Source of the DNA: Vulcanimicrobiota bacterium
GTDB taxonomy: Bacteria > Vulcanimicrobiota > Vulcanimicrobiia > Eremiobacterales > Eremiobacteraceae
Reading direction: 5' to 3'
Length of the DNA: 43,706 nucleotides
Assembly: GCA_019235715.1 (NCBI GenBank)
Contig: JAFAKE010000050.1
Coordinates: 1-43,706, forward strand
Below, in pieces: positions 42,010 through 43,706 of this stretch; the first letter of the stretch is position 1; each line of letters opens with the position of its first letter. A program made the translations under genes and the position numbers. The notes under the pieces are model-generated. The model was not told where the DNA came from and searched no databases. It was given only the letters and a program-made list of their open reading frames with translations.

Positions 42010-43359
42010 TTAGAATCGGAATCCCAACCCGACGTACGGACCCGAGTGAGTTTGGTTGATCGGCGCGTTCGCGCGTGCGACCATCACATCGCCATCCCAA
42101 CCAGCGTAGAGATAGACTGGGAAGTTCTTGCTGAACACATAGTCGATACCGACGTCGTACACTTGCGTCGCGTAACGCTGCGTGTAGACGGTGTTGAAGT
42201 TCGGGCTGTTCGGATCGTTGACCGTGTACTGGGCGCTCGAGTTCCAGTAGTAGTAGTACGATCCGTGGAACGTGAAGTTCTGATCGAGATCCGGCAGCTT
42301 CGACAGGCCGGCGCCGAAGCCGTTGAGCTTCGGATAGCCGTAGTTGGTCGCCTGGCCGAGGTAGCTCACGCCGATGTAGAAGTGCGGATCGAAGATCTTG
42401 TACATCAGCTTGGCATACCCGAGCGTCTGGCGCGCCTTGAACTGCGGCACGTAGCACTGGCCGCCGTCGATGGTGTTGAAGAACGTCACCGGAGTGCCCG
42501 GCGCTTGCGGATTGGGCGAGAGCGACGGGTTGCAGACCGTCGGCAGCGCGGGCACCACGCCGTTGACCGTCGTGTTGTACTGGTCGCTGCGCAGACCCGC
42601 TTCGATCGCGAACGGGTTGAACAGCAGCGCGGCGTCGTACTGATAGCTGCCGGTCGTCGTCGCTTGCGCGGCGAACTCATTCGACACGCGGTGGAAGACG
42701 TATGCGCCTTCAGCGAATCCGAGATAGCCCGTCGCGGCTGGCGCAGGCGTCGGCGTCGCGGTCGGAGCCGGAGTGGGCGGCGTCGTCGGCACGGGCGTCG
42801 GCGGCGGCGTCGGCACCGGCGTGGGCGGGATATAACGTACGACGGTGATGCGCCGGTCCGGCACCCACTGGACGTACGCGCCGAGCGCTTCGGACATGAC
42901 GCGCACCGGCACGAGCACATTGCCCTGGTACATCATCGGCGGAACGTCCAGCGGACGGCTCTCGCCGTTGATCACCGCCGTGGACTTGCCGAGCGTCACT
43001 TGGACCGACGCGCCCGGCTTTTGCGCCGTGGCGGTCTTGCTGCCGGCATCCCAGCTCACGCTGGCGCCCATCGCTTCGAACATGCTGCGCAAAGGCACCA
43101 GGATCACGCCGTTCTTGACCAGCGCGGCGAGCGTGCGGTTCTGCTTCAGGATGCTCGGGTTTGCGTAGACGTGATGATCATTATAAAGGATAGGAATCTC
43201 GCCCGATGGCGGAGATCCGAAGTTCATCGACCCCGAATCGGCCGCGATCACGAGTGGGCCGAACGTTGCCGATGTATCCGTTCCGGCGGCCAAACTCGGC
43301 GCGACCCCGCCGAGCGCCATGACGGCGCAGGCAAGAATCGTACAGAAGTGCCTTGTCAA
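42010..43359 (-). CDS. Stalk-domain (Cu amine oxidase N-like) outer-membrane barrel protein, copy 2
   Basis: A 449-residue paralog of copy 1. The start is TTG at 43359, 8 bases after AGGAGG. The signal peptide ends near SLAAG. The stalk region is nearly identical to copy 1 (NGVILVPLRSMFEAMGA; NVLVPVRVMSEALGAYVQW), while the Pro/Thr/Ala linker (about 42728-42829) and the barrel differ much more. The barrel ends YVGLGFRF with Phe at the C-terminus. A hairpin abuts its ribosome site. Probably a surface porin-like or adhesive protein; whether the barrel conducts solutes is unknown. Confidence 0.78.
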   Translation of the reverse strand: MTRHFCTILACAVMALGGVAPSLAAGTDTSATFGPLVIAADSGSMNFGSPPSGEIPILYNDHHVYANPSILKQNRTLAALVKNGVILVPLRSMFEAMGASVSWDAGSKTATAQKPGASVQVTLGKSTAVINGESRPLDVPPMMYQGNVLVPVRVMSEALGAYVQWVPDRRITVVRYIPPTPVPTPPPTPVPTTPPTPAPTATPTPAPAATGYLGFAEGAYVFHRVSNEFAAQATTTGSYQYDAALLFNPFAIEAGLRSDQYNTTVNGVVPALPTVCNPSLSPNPQAPGTPVTFFNTIDGGQCYVPQFKARQTLGYAKLMYKIFDPHFYIGVSYLGQATNYGYPKLNGFGAGLSKLPDLDQNFTFHGSYYYYWNSSAQYTVNDPNSPNFNTVYTQRYATQVYDVGIDYVFSKNFPVYLYAGWDGDVMVARANAPINQTHSGPYVGLGFRF

Positions 43360-43372
43360 TCGGTTACCCTCC

Positions 43373-43392
43373 TGGCACCGTGTGCGGTGCCA
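43373..43392 (-). promoter_or_regulatory. Hairpin abutting the ribosome site of barrel copy 2
   Basis: TGGCACCG and CGGTGCCA form an 8-base stem with a 4-base loop directly before the AGGAGG and TTG start of copy 2 on the minus strand; its last base is the first A of the ribosome site. Copy 1 lacks it although the ribosome site is conserved. It could modulate translation or mRNA stability. Confidence 0.4.
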
Positions 43393-43426
43393 TAGCCGCC
43401 TTCCTTATGCCCACGTACCGCCAGCC

Positions 43427-43465
43427 GAAAACGCGAAGCGGCGCCCCTGCGGGCGCCGCTTCGCG
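43427..43465 (-). terminator. Terminator for stalk/barrel copy 3
   Basis: A perfect 15-base stem (43432-43446 with 43451-43465) closes a CTGC loop; on the minus strand it is followed by GTTTTC. It starts 23 bases after the stop codon of the partial gene at 43489. Confidence 0.82.
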
Positions 43466-43488
43466 CTGTGTGCGCTACGAAGGGTCGC

Positions 43489-43706
43489 TTAGAACTTGAA
43501 CCCGAGACCGACGTACGGTCCGGAGTGTGTCTGGTTGATCGGTGCGTTCGCCCGTGCGACCATCACGTCGCCATCCCAACCAGCGTAGAGATAGACCGGG
43601 AACTGCTTGCTGAATATGTAGTCGATACCGACGTCGTACACTTGCGTCGCGTAACGCTGCGTGTAGACGGTGTTGAAGTTCGGGCTGTTCGGATCGTTGA
43701 CCGTGT
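43489..43706 (-). CDS. Outer-membrane barrel protein, copy 3 (C-terminal end only)
   Basis: The last 71 or so residues of a third paralog, cut by the window end. They read as the barrel end of copy 2 with only a few changes (DYIFSKQFPVYLYAG here, DYVFSKNFPVYLYAG in copy 2) and finish YVGLGFKF. The first 88 visible bases of coding sequence (43619-43706) are identical to copy 2 at 42140-42227. That implies a recent duplication or gene conversion. The stalk domain is expected beyond the window. Confidence 0.85.
   Translation of the reverse strand, partial: TVNDPNSPNFNTVYTQRYATQVYDVGIDYIFSKQFPVYLYAGWDGDVMVARANAPINQTHSGPYVGLGFKF
43619..43706. repeat. 88-base exact repeat of 42140-42227
   Basis: This stretch of copy 3 matches 42140-42227 in copy 2 base for base, including third codon positions, while the flanking part of the same barrel differs at several sites. 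The repeat runs to the window edge, so its full length is not known. Confidence 0.85.

Overview
The window is a high-GC, very densely coded piece of a bacterial chromosome with about 49 genes. No tRNA, rRNA, CRISPR array, insertion sequence or phage gene was seen. The cell looks diderm: there are several lipoproteins with lipoboxes and three outer-membrane-barrel-like proteins ending in Phe. It also looks aerobic: superoxide dismutase, a diiron epoxidase-like subunit and glycolate oxidase are present. The mixture (copper-amine-oxidase-N 'stalk' proteins, PaaX/BoxB-like genes, archaeal-type class I aldolase) would fit a deep-branching lineage such as Eremiobacterota (WPS-2), but that placement is a guess; the sequence does not prove it.

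Layout. 1-4220: a PaaX-type repressor (cut by the window edge) is divergent from a BoxB/PaaA-like oxygenase and an enoyl-CoA hydratase. A strong terminator and a GctAB-type CoA-transferase pair follow. This looks like aerobic catabolism through CoA thioesters. 4217-8948: a MarC membrane protein, a large multi-GAF/GGDEF/HD-GYP cyclic-di-GMP protein without a normal start codon, and two surface lipoproteins. 9000-13086: glycolate oxidase glcDEF. 13171-16953: a small unknown protein, a histone-H1-like protein with an acidic tail, a CPBP protease, a ferritin-like/VIT1 iron exporter (MbfA type), and MoaE/MoaD. 17058-23026: a close-packed run of superoxide dismutase, FabI, IscX, Lon-N, Nudix, an unusual membrane-anchored Clp ATPase, YciI and a membrane protein.

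23023-30103: class I aldolase, a ferredoxin-NADP reductase, a LolA-like protein and a second copy of the membrane protein. The thiamine-thiazole operon thiGHSE follows, translationally coupled to a molybdopterin oxidoreductase. 30346-35770: a coupled group of membrane protein, two-domain aspartyl protease, metal-dependent amidohydrolase and oligopeptide-binding lipoprotein, which suggests a peptide-processing module. 35767-38901: a minus-strand operon (DUF4337-like protein, beta-propeller, zinc-type MDR dehydrogenase, small membrane protein). 39009-40143: two tandem secreted paralogs sharing a DEYFG motif. 40225-43706: three tandem 'stalk plus proline linker plus beta-barrel' outer-membrane proteins, the last cut by the window end, with signs of recent duplication or gene conversion.

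The most unusual points are the Clp ATPase with an N-terminal zinc finger and membrane anchor but no recognisable ClpP loop, the tandem barrel genes with conserved TTG starts, the apparent ATT start of the c-di-GMP protein, and the DEYFG secreted pair with an inverted repeat over its -10 box.
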